NCBI GenBank assembly: GCA_947258805.1
Contig: CAMYJV010000064.1
Span: forward strand, 8,334 to 17,516
Direction of reading: 5' to 3'
Length of the DNA stretch: 9,183 nucleotides
Source: an uncultured Gammaproteobacteria bacterium
GTDB taxonomy: Bacteria; Pseudomonadota; Gammaproteobacteria; GCA-2729495
Shown here: positions 1 through 5,819 of the stretch, piece after piece
Layout: each line of letters starts with the position of its first letter
How positions within the stretch are numbered: position 1 is the first letter of the stretch
The notes under the pieces: model-generated
Told to the model about the DNA's origin: nothing
Databases searched by the model: none
Seen by the model: the letters and a program-made list of their open reading frames with translations, nothing else
Translations under genes and position numbers: made by a program

Positions 1-1070
1 AGTTCCGTATCGTCCAGCTGGAAGCCCAGCTCCGCACCCCTTTCCCTGAAGGCGTGCCGGCCGCTGTGTTTGCCCAGCACCAGGTTCGACCGACTCAGCC
101 CTACGTCTTCCGGGCGCATGATTTCGTAGGTGGAGGCGTGCTTCAGCATGCCGTGCTGGTGAATGCCGGCTTCATGAGCAAAGGCGTTTTCCCCGACGAT
201 GGCCTTGTTTCGCGGGATGTGCATGCCGGTGATACTGGCGACCAGCCGGCTGGTCGGGTACAGCTTGCGGGTGTCGATGCCGGTATCCAGGCCGTAGTGC
301 TCGGCCCGCGTGCACAGCGCCATGACCACTTCTTCCAGCGAGCAGTTACCGGCCCGTTCACCGATGCCGTTGATGGTGCACTCCACCTGCCGGGCGCCGG
401 CGCCTACCGCGGCCAGGCTGTTGGCCACCGCCATGCCCAGGTCGTCGTGGCAGTGCACGCTCAGCACCGCGTCGGCGATGTTCGGCACCTGCTCACGCAG
501 GTAATGGAATAACTCGGCAAACTCGGTGGGAACGGTGTAGCCCACGGTGTCGGGGATATTCACCGTGCGGGCGCCGGCCTCGATCACCGCCGTCACGACC
601 TCCGCCAGGTAGGCCGGTTCCGTGCGGGACGCGTCTTCGGGCGAGAACTCCACGTCGTCGCAGGACTCGCGCGCCAGGCGCACGGCGTCCACGGCCTGCC
701 GGATGATCTGCTCCTTGGCCAGTTCCAGCTTGTACTTGCGATGAATCTCGCTGGTGGCAACGAACACGTGAATGCGCCGGTTGGCGGCCGGCTCCAGCGC
801 CCGCGCCGCCCGCTCGATGTCACCGGGATGACAGCGGGCCAGGCTGCAGATCCGCGGGCCTTCCACGCTCTCGGCAATGGCATGAACCGATTCGAAGTCA
901 CCGGGCGATGCGGCGGCGAAACCGGCCTCGATCACGTCCACGCGCAGGTCGCGGAGCGCGGTCGCCACGCGCAGCTTTTCCCCAAGGGTCATGCTGCAGC
1001 CGGGTGCCTGTTCGCCATCGCGCAAGGTCGTGTCGAAAATCGTGACACGCGTGTTTGCCTGCTTGTTCAT
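1..1070 (-). CDS. leuA: 2-isopropylmalate synthase LeuA (partial, C-terminus outside window)
   Basis: Catalyses condensation of acetyl-CoA with 2-oxoisovalerate, the first committed step of leucine synthesis, in the cytoplasm. The frame is open for 356 codons from the ATG at 1070-1068 to the left edge. It shows the family signatures in order: LRDGEQAPG at residues 16-24, a metal-binding HCHDDLGMA block with His206 and His208, the glycine-rich [14 protein letters not shown] signature at about 234-247, and [15 protein letters not shown] at about 293-307. This covers the TIM barrel and most of the linker region; the C-terminal leucine-sensing domain lies beyond the window. The start is supported by GGAG seven bases upstream. 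It lies 37 nt downstream of ilvC on the same strand with no terminator visible between them, so co-transcription is likely and the upstream attenuator would control both. A homocitrate or citramalate synthase is possible from the fold, but the neighbour and the motifs favour LeuA. Confidence 0.95.
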   Translation of the reverse strand, partial: MNKQANTRVTIFDTTLRDGEQAPGCSMTLGEKLRVATALRDLRVDVIEAGFAAASPGDFESVHAIAESVEGPRICSLARCHPGDIERAARALEPAANRRIHVFVATSEIHRKYKLELAKEQIIRQAVDAVRLARESCDDVEFSPEDASRTEPAYLAEVVTAVIEAGARTVNIPDTVGYTVPTEFAELFHYLREQVPNIADAVLSVHCHDDLGMAVANSLAAVGAGARQVECTINGIGERAGNCSLEEVVMALCTRAEHYGLDTGIDTRKLYPTSRLVASITGMHIPRNKAIVGENAFAHEAGIHQHGMLKHASTYEIMRPEDVGLSRSNLVLGKHSGRHAFRERGAELGFQLDDTE

Positions 1071-1107
1071 TGCTCGTCTCCGTTGTCGGCCCGGCTCGTG
1101 CCGCGCC

Positions 1108-2100
1108 TCAGTTCTCGTCGTCCAACCACGGCATCCTGGCTCGCAGCGCCACACCCACCGGCTCGATGGGGTGTTCGAGATCCCGGTCGAGGAGCCGCTT
1201 GAACTCCGGCTGTCCGGCTTCGTTCTCCTCGATCCAGCGGCGGGAAAAGACGCCGTCCTGGATGTCCTTCAACACCTCTTTCATGCGCTCCCGCACGTGC
1301 TGGTCGACAACCCGGGGGCCGCTGATCAGGTCGCCCCACTGGGCCGTCTCGCTGATGAATTCGTGCATCTTGGCCAGGCCGCCCTCGTGCAGCAGATCGA
1401 CGATCAGTTTGAGCTCGTGCATGCACTCGAAGTAGGCCACCTCCGGCTGGTAGCCGGCGTCTACCAAAGTCTCGTAGCCTGCCAGCACCAGCTCCGTCGC
1501 GCCGCCGCACAGCACCGCCTGCTCGCCGAACAGGTCCGTTTCCGTTTCCTCGGCAAAAGTCGTCTCCAGCACGCCGGCACGCGCGCCGCCAATGCCGTGG
1601 GCATAGGCCAGCGCGGTGGCCAGCGCGTTACCGCTGGCGTCCTGGGCCACCGCAACAAGGCACGGCACGCCCTTGCCCTGCTCGTACTGACGGCGCACCA
1701 GGTCCCCCGGACCCTTCGGTGCGATCAGCACCACGTCGAGGTCCCTGCGTGGCTCGATCTGGCCGAAGTGAATATTGAAACCGTGGGCGAACAGCAGCGT
1801 GGCGCCCTGGGGTATCGAATCCTCGATCTTGCCGTAGAGCTGGGCCTGCGCGGTGTCGGGGAGGAGGAAGGCGACCAGGTCGGCGCCGGCCACCGCGGCT
1901 GCCGGTTCCTGCACTTCGCAGCCGTCGGCCTCTGCCTTGGCCCAGGTCTTGCCCCCCGGACGCAGGCCGACCACCACGTTCATGCCGCTCTCGCGCAGGT
2001 TCAGCGCGTGGGCCCGACCCTGGCTGCCGTAGCCGATCACGGCGATCCGTTTGCCGGCCAGCCGGGTGGCGTCCACGTCACTCTCTGCATAAATTTTCAT
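1108..2100 (-). CDS. ilvC: Ketol-acid reductoisomerase (NADP+), class I
   Basis: Converts acetolactate or acetohydroxybutyrate to dihydroxy acids using NADPH and Mg2+, in valine and isoleucine synthesis; its product line also supplies 2-oxoisovalerate to LeuA. The 330-residue length fits the short class I enzyme. Visible parts are the Rossmann dinucleotide loop GYGSQG at residues 23-28, FAHG with the conserved His106, the [10 protein letters not shown] block carrying metal ligands Asp189 and Glu193, the knotted-domain ligands Glu225 and Glu229 ([11 protein letters not shown]), and SETAQWGD with Ser250. The start has AGGAG at 2113-2109, eight bases before the ATG. It is the first full-length gene of an ilvC-leuA unit preceded by an attenuator-like leader. 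No frameshift or missing catalytic residue is seen. Confidence 0.97.
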   Translation of the reverse strand: MKIYAESDVDATRLAGKRIAVIGYGSQGRAHALNLRESGMNVVVGLRPGGKTWAKAEADGCEVQEPAAAVAGADLVAFLLPDTAQAQLYGKIEDSIPQGATLLFAHGFNIHFGQIEPRRDLDVVLIAPKGPGDLVRRQYEQGKGVPCLVAVAQDASGNALATALAYAHGIGGARAGVLETTFAEETETDLFGEQAVLCGGATELVLAGYETLVDAGYQPEVAYFECMHELKLIVDLLHEGGLAKMHEFISETAQWGDLISGPRVVDQHVRERMKEVLKDIQDGVFSRRWIEENEAGQPEFKRLLDRDLEHPIEPVGVALRARMPWLDDEN

Positions 2101-2155
2101 TCGAGCTTCTCCTGCGGAAACGTCCGCGATCGTTCATTTTGGTCCAGAGGGGCAC

Positions 2156-2188
2156 AAAAAAACCCCGCTACCTGGGCCGGTGCGGGGT
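2156..2188 (-). terminator. Intrinsic terminator in the ilvC leader (attenuator)
   Basis: Read on the minus strand, ACCCCGC (2188-2182) pairs perfectly with GCGGGGT (2168-2162). An inner ACC/GGT pairing is set off by one bulged A, and the stem is followed by a run of seven U residues (2162-2156). It lies 55 nt upstream of the ilvC start codon, after a short Val/Leu-rich reading frame. A terminator placed before a biosynthetic gene rather than after one implies attenuation. There is no T-run on the plus-strand side, so it should act only on minus-strand transcription. Confidence 0.8.
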
Positions 2189-2231
2189 CTTGAAATCTGA
2201 TGGCCCGTTCAGGCGCCCAGAGGCCCGCACC
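2179..2231 (-). promoter_or_regulatory. Predicted antiterminator pairing of the ilvC attenuator
   Basis: In the minus-strand RNA, GGUGCGGG (2231-2224, inside the 3' part of the leader peptide frame) is perfectly complementary over 8 bp to CCCGCACC (2186-2179), which contains most of the 5' arm of the terminator. The two structures cannot coexist. A third option, AGGUGC (2232-2227) with GCGCCU (2216-2211, one G-U pair), would sequester the antiterminator strand and favour termination. This is the usual three-way logic of amino acid attenuators. The pairings are seen in the sequence; their use in the cell is inferred. Confidence 0.6.
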
Positions 2232-2301
2232 TCCGCTGCGTAAGCTCGGGGAGCAGGAGCACCGGCACCCGGTGCCGGTCAACGGCGTTCACTGTCGGCA
2301 C
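2209..2301 (-). CDS. Putative ilvC leader peptide (30 aa, Val/Leu-rich)
   Basis: A 31-codon frame (including TGA) begins with GTG at 2301-2299 and ends at 2211-2209, just before the attenuator stem. The start is supported by AGGA (2313-2310) eight bases upstream. An in-frame ATG three codons earlier (2310-2308) has no properly spaced Shine-Dalgarno. The peptide has a central run VPVLLLPEL (residues 12-20), with further Val at 4 and 7 and Leu at 28, and no Ile codon. The expected role is to sense charged Val and Leu tRNA: a ribosome stalled on GTG CCG GTG CTC CTG CTC would leave the downstream GGUGCGGG free to form the antiterminator. It is too short for standard gene callers, and coding status rests on context and composition only. 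Confidence 0.6.
   Translation of the reverse strand: MPTVNAVDRHRVPVLLLPELTQRRCGPLGA
2261..2279. repeat. 19-bp near-perfect palindrome over the leader control codons
   Basis: ACCGGCACCCGGTGCCGGT is a self-complementary 19-mer apart from its central base. In RNA it can fold as a 7-bp stem with a 5-nt loop. It covers codons 8-14 of the putative leader peptide, directly ahead of the Leu codons. It may be a pause hairpin of the attenuator or a dyad operator; nothing in the sequence decides between them. Confidence 0.55.
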
Positions 2302-2307
2302 GCTATA

Positions 2308-2330
2308 CATCCTGAAAATGGTCAAGGATG
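2308..2330. repeat. Inverted repeat CATCCT-N11-AGGATG
   Basis: CATCCT (2308-2313) and AGGATG (2325-2330) are perfect inverted copies separated by 11 bp. On the minus strand the downstream copy contains the AGGA proposed as Shine-Dalgarno for the leader peptide. The repeat could therefore be an operator for the divergent promoters or an RNA hairpin that masks the leader ribosome site. A 6-bp arm is short enough to arise by chance. Confidence 0.3.
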
Positions 2331-2371
2331 TCGGGGGCCTTGTCAACCTCCAATGTTAGGCTGGCGTCCTG

Positions 2372-2380
2372 TGCTATGCT
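2372..2380 (+). promoter_or_regulatory. Candidate extended -10 promoter for the TonB operon
   Basis: TGCTATGCT has the TGn extension followed by TATGCT, four of six matches to the sigma-70 -10 consensus. No good -35 lies 16-18 bp upstream, which extended -10 promoters can tolerate. Transcription would start near 2387 and give a leader of about 245 nt before the DUF3450 gene. This is the best plus-strand candidate I see, but it is weak evidence. Confidence 0.3.
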
Positions 2381-2553
2381 CCGGCCGCTTTTTCGCGGGG
2401 ACATGCCGGCAACGCCGGATGGGGAGCCGCGCAGAAGCTTCGGGCTGGCGCGTGCTGCACCGGGCTCGGAATCAGTTGGTTGGAGCAATAAATTAAGCTC
2501 GCGATGCTAATGCAGGCCCCGTGCCACCTGTAGTAAGGTATCTTGGCTTTAGG

Positions 2554-2598
2554 CCTGCGGTTGCGCGCAGGTAAAAACAAGCGTGCTCGCTGGCACGC
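2554..2598 (+). other. Two consecutive hairpins in the leader upstream of the DUF3450 gene
   Basis: CCTGCG (2554-2559) pairs with CGCAGG (2566-2571) across a 6-nt loop, and GCGTGC (2581-2586) pairs with GCACGC (2593-2598) across a 6-nt loop. The A-rich linker taaaaacaa separates them. Neither is followed by a T-run, so they are not intrinsic terminators. They end about 23 nt before the AGGGG ribosome binding site and may stabilise the operon mRNA or bind a regulator. Confidence 0.45.
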
Positions 2599-2632
2599 AA
2601 TCTCGAACAAATTGCTGTCAAGGGGATCCCTC

Positions 2633-3406
2633 ATGAGTCCAAGAAGCTGGATGTCGTGGCTCGTGGCAGGCAGTGCCGTTTGTGCACTGTTGCCTTCCTT
2701 CGCCATGGCTCAGTCCCTCCAAAAGGTACTGAATACGCAGGAACAGCGCATTCGCCTCGCACAGGAATCGCAGGAACGCGTTGACAATACCGTCAAGCAG
2801 ACGCGCAGCCTCGAAGACCAGTACAAGGCCGTGCTCAAAGAAATCGAGGGGCTCGAGGTCTACAACACGCTGCTTCAGCGGCAGGTCGACAACCAGGTGC
2901 TGCAACTGGTAGACCTGGAAGAATCCCTGCAGCAGGTAGAGGTCATCAACCGCCAGATCGTGCCGATCATGACGAAGATGATCGAGGGGCTGGAGCAGTT
3001 CGTAGAGCTGGATGTGCCGTTTCTGCTGGAAGAACGTAGCGACCGCATCAGCGGCCTGTGGGAACTCATGGAGCGCCAGGACGTGAGCGTGGCGGAGAAA
3101 TTCCGCAAGGTCACCGAGGCCTTCCAGATCGAGAATGACTACGGCCGGACCATCGAAGCCTATAAGGGCACGCTGGAACTGGACGGCGCCACCCGCCAGG
3201 TGGACTTTCTGCGAATTGGCCGCGTCGCACTGGTATACCAGACGGAAGACGGCAAGATCTCCGGCGTCTGGGACCAGCAGGGCGGCAGCTGGGCATCCCT
3301 CGGCAACGAGTACAAGAATCAGATCAAGTTCGGTCTGCAGATCGCCCGTAAACAAGTCGCACCGGACCTGGTGCTGCTGCCTGTTGATGCTCCGGAGGCC
3401 GGCTGA
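2633..3406 (+). CDS. DUF3450 family periplasmic coiled-coil protein, TonB-system associated
   Basis: A 257-residue protein exported to the periplasm. A signal peptide covers residues 1-26, with cleavage likely after AMA before Gln27. Residues about 28-110 are strongly heptad-like and should form a long coiled coil (QEQRIRLAQESQERV and following). A helical middle is followed by a small beta-rich C-terminal segment with DFLRIGRVALVYQ (191-203) and DGKISGVWDQ (206-215), typical of DUF3450. The start at 2633 has AGGGG seven bases upstream; an upstream in-frame TTG at 2543 would bury the signal peptide. Its stop overlaps the next start by one base (TGATG), so translation is coupled to the ExbB-type protein. 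DUF3450 genes commonly precede TtpC/ExbB genes. No biochemical role is established to my knowledge; a periplasmic scaffold or regulator of the motor is an inference. Confidence 0.9.
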   Translation: MSPRSWMSWLVAGSAVCALLPSFAMAQSLQKVLNTQEQRIRLAQESQERVDNTVKQTRSLEDQYKAVLKEIEGLEVYNTLLQRQVDNQVLQLVDLEESLQQVEVINRQIVPIMTKMIEGLEQFVELDVPFLLEERSDRISGLWELMERQDVSVAEKFRKVTEAFQIENDYGRTIEAYKGTLELDGATRQVDFLRIGRVALVYQTEDGKISGVWDQQGGSWASLGNEYKNQIKFGLQIARKQVAPDLVLLPVDAPEAG

Positions 3407-4794
3407 TGACTGCAAGAACAGCAATTATTTTGGCGACAGCCGCCGTCCTGCTCACGGGCATTGTCCCGGTGAACGCGCAGGACAACAAAGCCATGTCCAT
3501 GGACGAACTGATTCGTCGGGTGGAGCAGGGGCGAGTCACCGACAACAAGGAAAACCAGCAGCGCGAGGCGCGATTCAAGCAGGCGCGCACCGATCAGCAG
3601 CGATTGCTCAACGAGTCTCAGGGCGTCAAGCGCAAGGCTGAAGCGCGCAGTGAGCAGCTGGAAACCAACTACGACGGCAACGAACAGTTGATCGCAGAGC
3701 AGACCGAGTTGCTGAACCAGCGGCTGGGTTCCCTGAAGGAGCTGTTTGGCGTGATGCAGCAGGTGGCCGGCGATGCGCGCGCGCGCTTCGATACTTCACT
3801 GACCAACGTGGAGTTCCCGGATCGCGGCGCATTCCTGGAGCAACTGGCGAAGAAGATTGGTGGGTCATCGAAATTGCCGTCGCTGGGGGAAATCGAACAA
3901 TTGTGGTTTGAACTGCAGCGTGAAATGACCGAAAGCGGCAAGGTCGTCAAGTTCACGACGGATGTCATTGATCAGAGTGGCACCGAGGCACCCACAGAGG
4001 TCATACGGATCGGTCTGTTCAATATCGTAACGGATGGCAAATACCTCAAATACGAGAACGGCAAAGTCAGCGAGCTGCCCCGCCAGCCCGAGCAGGCCCG
4101 GTTTACGGACAGTACCGATGACCTGTTCGACGCTACCTCCGGCAAGGTTCGTTTTGGTTTCGACCCGACCCTGGGCGGCGTGCTGAACTCACTCGTGGCA
4201 AGGCCGAACCTGACGGAACGTATTCAGCAGGGCGGCCTGGTGGGCTACCTGATCATTGCGCTGGGCATAATCGGCGTGCTGATCGCCCTGGAAAGGATGG
4301 TGGCGCTGGGCATCGCCAGCCGCAAAGTGACGGTGCAGCTTGCCAAGGATGCACCCACCAAAGACAACGCGCTGGGGCGGGTGCTGGGCGTGTATGACGA
4401 CAACCGTAACGTCGATACCGAGACCCTCGAGTTGAAGATGTCCGAAGCGATCTTCAAAGAGACCCCGTCACTGAACCGCGGCCTGCTGTTCATCAAGATT
4501 ATCTCGGTGGTGGCCCCGCTGATGGGCCTGCTGGGTACGGTGACGGGCATGATCCAGACCTTCCAGGCGATCACGCTCTACGGTACCGGCGATCCGAAGC
4601 TGATGGCGGGCGGTATTTCCCAGGCACTGGTGACGACCGTGCTCGGCTTGACGGTGGCGATTCCGACGGTGTTGCTGCACACGCTAGTCAGCGGTCGCAG
4701 CAAGCGCATTCTGCAGGTACTGCAGGAGCAGAGCGCCGGCATCATCGCGAAGCATGCAGAAGCGCACGGCGGTGTGGCCGAGCGCCGGGCCTGA
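3406..4794 (+). CDS. ttpC: TtpC-like large ExbB/MotA/TolQ-family proton channel protein with periplasmic coiled-coil N-terminus
   Basis: A 462-residue inner-membrane protein. A signal peptide (about 1-24, PVNA before Gln25) leads to a periplasmic region of about 250 residues: a coiled coil at 45-120, then a beta-like module with EVIRIGLFNIVTDGKYLKY (198-216) and NGKVSEL (218-224). The ExbB domain follows, with transmembrane segments near 279-299, 360-385 and 404-428. The GLLGTVTGMI motif (374-383) places Thr378 at the position of E. coli ExbB Thr148. The third helix reads GISQALVTTVLGL, so the E. coli Glu176 position is Gln406. The size and layout match TtpC, an essential extra subunit of Vibrio TonB2 systems. 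GGAGG (3394-3398) supports the start, and the one-base overlap with DUF3450 implies coupling. The symbol is assigned by architecture and neighbourhood, not by alignment. Confidence 0.88.
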   Translation: MTARTAIILATAAVLLTGIVPVNAQDNKAMSMDELIRRVEQGRVTDNKENQQREARFKQARTDQQRLLNESQGVKRKAEARSEQLETNYDGNEQLIAEQTELLNQRLGSLKELFGVMQQVAGDARARFDTSLTNVEFPDRGAFLEQLAKKIGGSSKLPSLGEIEQLWFELQREMTESGKVVKFTTDVIDQSGTEAPTEVIRIGLFNIVTDGKYLKYENGKVSELPRQPEQARFTDSTDDLFDATSGKVRFGFDPTLGGVLNSLVARPNLTERIQQGGLVGYLIIALGIIGVLIALERMVALGIASRKVTVQLAKDAPTKDNALGRVLGVYDDNRNVDTETLELKMSEAIFKETPSLNRGLLFIKIISVVAPLMGLLGTVTGMIQTFQAITLYGTGDPKLMAGGISQALVTTVLGLTVAIPTVLLHTLVSGRSKRILQVLQEQSAGIIAKHAEAHGGVAERRA

Positions 4795-4819
4795 GCCGGC
4801 GAGGGGGAGAGAGCTGGCG

Positions 4820-5347
4820 ATGCAGTGGTTCATCGACGCCCTTGAAAGCGTTCGGGGCTTCCTGGAGATGGGGGGTCCCGTCCTGACGCTCATCGGCTGG
4901 ACCATCTTCGCCATGTGGATCCTGATCGTCGAACGGCTGATCTACTTTCAGACAGGGCTGAAGCAGCTAGCGCGCGAGGTCCGGGACAGCTGGGAGGGCA
5001 GAGGCGAGCGCAAGTCCTGGTACGCGCATCGCATACGCGAAGGAATGATCTCGGAATTCTCGATGTCGGCCAACGTCGCGATCCCGGTGATTCAGACCCT
5101 GGTGGCCTTGTGCCCCTTGCTCGGCCTTATGGGCACTGTGACAGGAATGATCGAGGTGTTCGACGTGATGGCGCTCACAGGCAGCGGCAACGCGCGGTCG
5201 ATGGCCTCCGGCGTATCCCGCGCCACGATCCCGACCATGGCCGGCATGGTGGGCGCGCTGTCCGGCGTTTTCCTCGTGACGCTGCTGACGCGCCGAGTGG
5301 AGCGTGAGGTAGAAAATCTGGAGGACTCGCTCACGATGGACCATTGA
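4820..5347 (+). CDS. exbB: ExbB-type proton channel subunit of a TonB2-like system
   Basis: A 175-residue inner-membrane protein that should form the channel with ExbD and energise TonB. Three hydrophobic segments lie near 20-42, 88-116 and 138-157, with the signature LGLMGTVTGMIEVFDVMALTG starting at Leu101 in and after the second; Thr106 matches E. coli ExbB Thr148. The third helix begins GVSRATIPTMAG, so Arg134 sits where E. coli ExbB has Glu176, while Thr139 matches Thr181. From memory of the family, this SRATIPTMAG form is usual in short ExbB2-type proteins of marine gammaproteobacteria. I start at the ATG at 4820, with GGAG ten bases upstream. The in-frame ATG at 4754 would add 22 residues overlapping ttpC and lacks a comparable site. 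It lies 25 nt after ttpC. Confidence 0.93.
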   Translation: MQWFIDALESVRGFLEMGGPVLTLIGWTIFAMWILIVERLIYFQTGLKQLAREVRDSWEGRGERKSWYAHRIREGMISEFSMSANVAIPVIQTLVALCPLLGLMGTVTGMIEVFDVMALTGSGNARSMASGVSRATIPTMAGMVGALSGVFLVTLLTRRVEREVENLEDSLTMDH

Positions 5348-5372
5348 CGGGTCCTGTGCAGGTGCAAGCAAT

Positions 5373-5801
5373 ATGAGTACAAGACTGGACGCACTGGGTC
5401 GCTCCCTCTCCGAGGGCGAAGAAGAGGCCGAGATCAACCTGACGCCGATGCTCGACGTCGTATTTATTATGTTGATCTTCTTCATCGTAACGGCGTCTTT
5501 CGTCAAAGAGATAGGTGTCGAGGCGCAGCGGCCGCCATCTGTCCAGCAGAACCCGGAGAAGAGCGACTCCATTACCATTAAGATCACCAGCACCAATAAC
5601 ATCATGGTGGATGGCCTCAGCGTCGACCCTCGTGCGGTGAGTGCGCTGATCACCCGCCGTAAGGCCGAAGCGCCGGATGCACCGCTGGCGATCCTGGCCG
5701 GGAAACGAGCGCGGACCCAGCTCGTGGTAGGGGTCATCGATGCCGCCCGTGAAGCGGGTTTCCGGGGCGAGGCCATCCCGATCAGCCCGCTGCCTGAATA
5801 G
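5373..5801 (+). CDS. exbD: ExbD/TolR-family biopolymer transport protein (first copy)
   Basis: A 142-residue single-pass membrane protein that works with ExbB to couple proton flow to TonB. A short acidic cytoplasmic N-terminus (GEEEAE) precedes the hallmark NLTPMLDVVFIMLIFFIVTA (22-41), whose Asp28 matches the proton-carrying Asp25 of E. coli ExbD. The rest is a periplasmic domain ending in AREAGFRGEAIPISPL. The start has only a weak purine stretch (CAGGTG) upstream, so translation may depend on re-initiation after exbB, which ends 25 nt before. It is followed 18 nt later by a paralogue that shares the membrane helix but differs widely in the periplasmic half, suggesting a heterodimeric ExbD pair. 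Confidence 0.94.
   Translation: MSTRLDALGRSLSEGEEEAEINLTPMLDVVFIMLIFFIVTASFVKEIGVEAQRPPSVQQNPEKSDSITIKITSTNNIMVDGLSVDPRAVSALITRRKAEAPDAPLAILAGKRARTQLVVGVIDAAREAGFRGEAIPISPLPE
5429..5461 (+). repeat. 33-bp direct repeat shared by the two exbD genes (copy 1)
   Basis: Identical to 5867-5899. It encodes EINLTPMLDVV around the channel aspartate in each exbD. Beyond the 33 bases the two genes diverge at synonymous sites, so the block is either strong constraint or recent gene conversion. The copies lie 438 bp apart in the same orientation; recombination between them would fuse the two exbD genes in frame. Confidence 0.8.
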
Positions 5802-5819
5802 ACAACGAGGACGCCAAGC

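Larger units (their letters stand above)
2302..2632. other. Divergent intergenic region and 5' leader of the TonB operon
   Basis: This stretch between the putative ilvC leader peptide and the DUF3450 gene holds no convincing protein gene. The left part (2308-2330) carries an inverted repeat, and a TTGACA hexamer lies on the minus strand at 2346-2341 without a good -10 at the normal distance. At 2372-2380 on the plus strand is an extended -10-like TGCTATGCT. The remaining roughly 240 nt upstream of 2633 would be a long 5' leader. It contains a small CCGGC/GCCGG hairpin near 2405-2417 and two 6-bp hairpins at 2554-2571 and 2581-2598. I see no recognisable riboswitch, Fur box or terminator in it. 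Confidence 0.5.

Noticed and set aside
991..2193. 400-codon open frame on the plus strand across leuA and ilvC
   Set aside because: It is antisense to two unmistakable genes, its protein has no recognisable motif, and long antisense frames are expected in GC-rich codon usage.
2097..2282. 61-codon minus-strand frame running through the attenuator into ilvC
   Set aside because: It has no ribosome site and runs across the terminator stem; the Val/Leu-rich frame in another phase (2301-2209) fits an attenuator far better.
2320..2346. TTGACA or TTGACC hexamers as a minus-strand promoter with TATAGC (2307-2302) as -10
   Set aside because: The spacings are 33 and 12 bp, far from the 16-18 bp needed, and such a promoter would start downstream of the leader peptide ribosome site.
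2543..2632. Upstream in-frame TTG extension of the DUF3450 gene
   Set aside because: It would place 30 charged residues before a clear signal peptide, and the AGGGG site supports the ATG at 2633.
4754..4819. 22-residue N-terminal extension of the small ExbB
   Set aside because: It overlaps the end of ttpC and has no better ribosome site than the ATG at 4820. The MQWFIDAL start fits the expected ExbB length.
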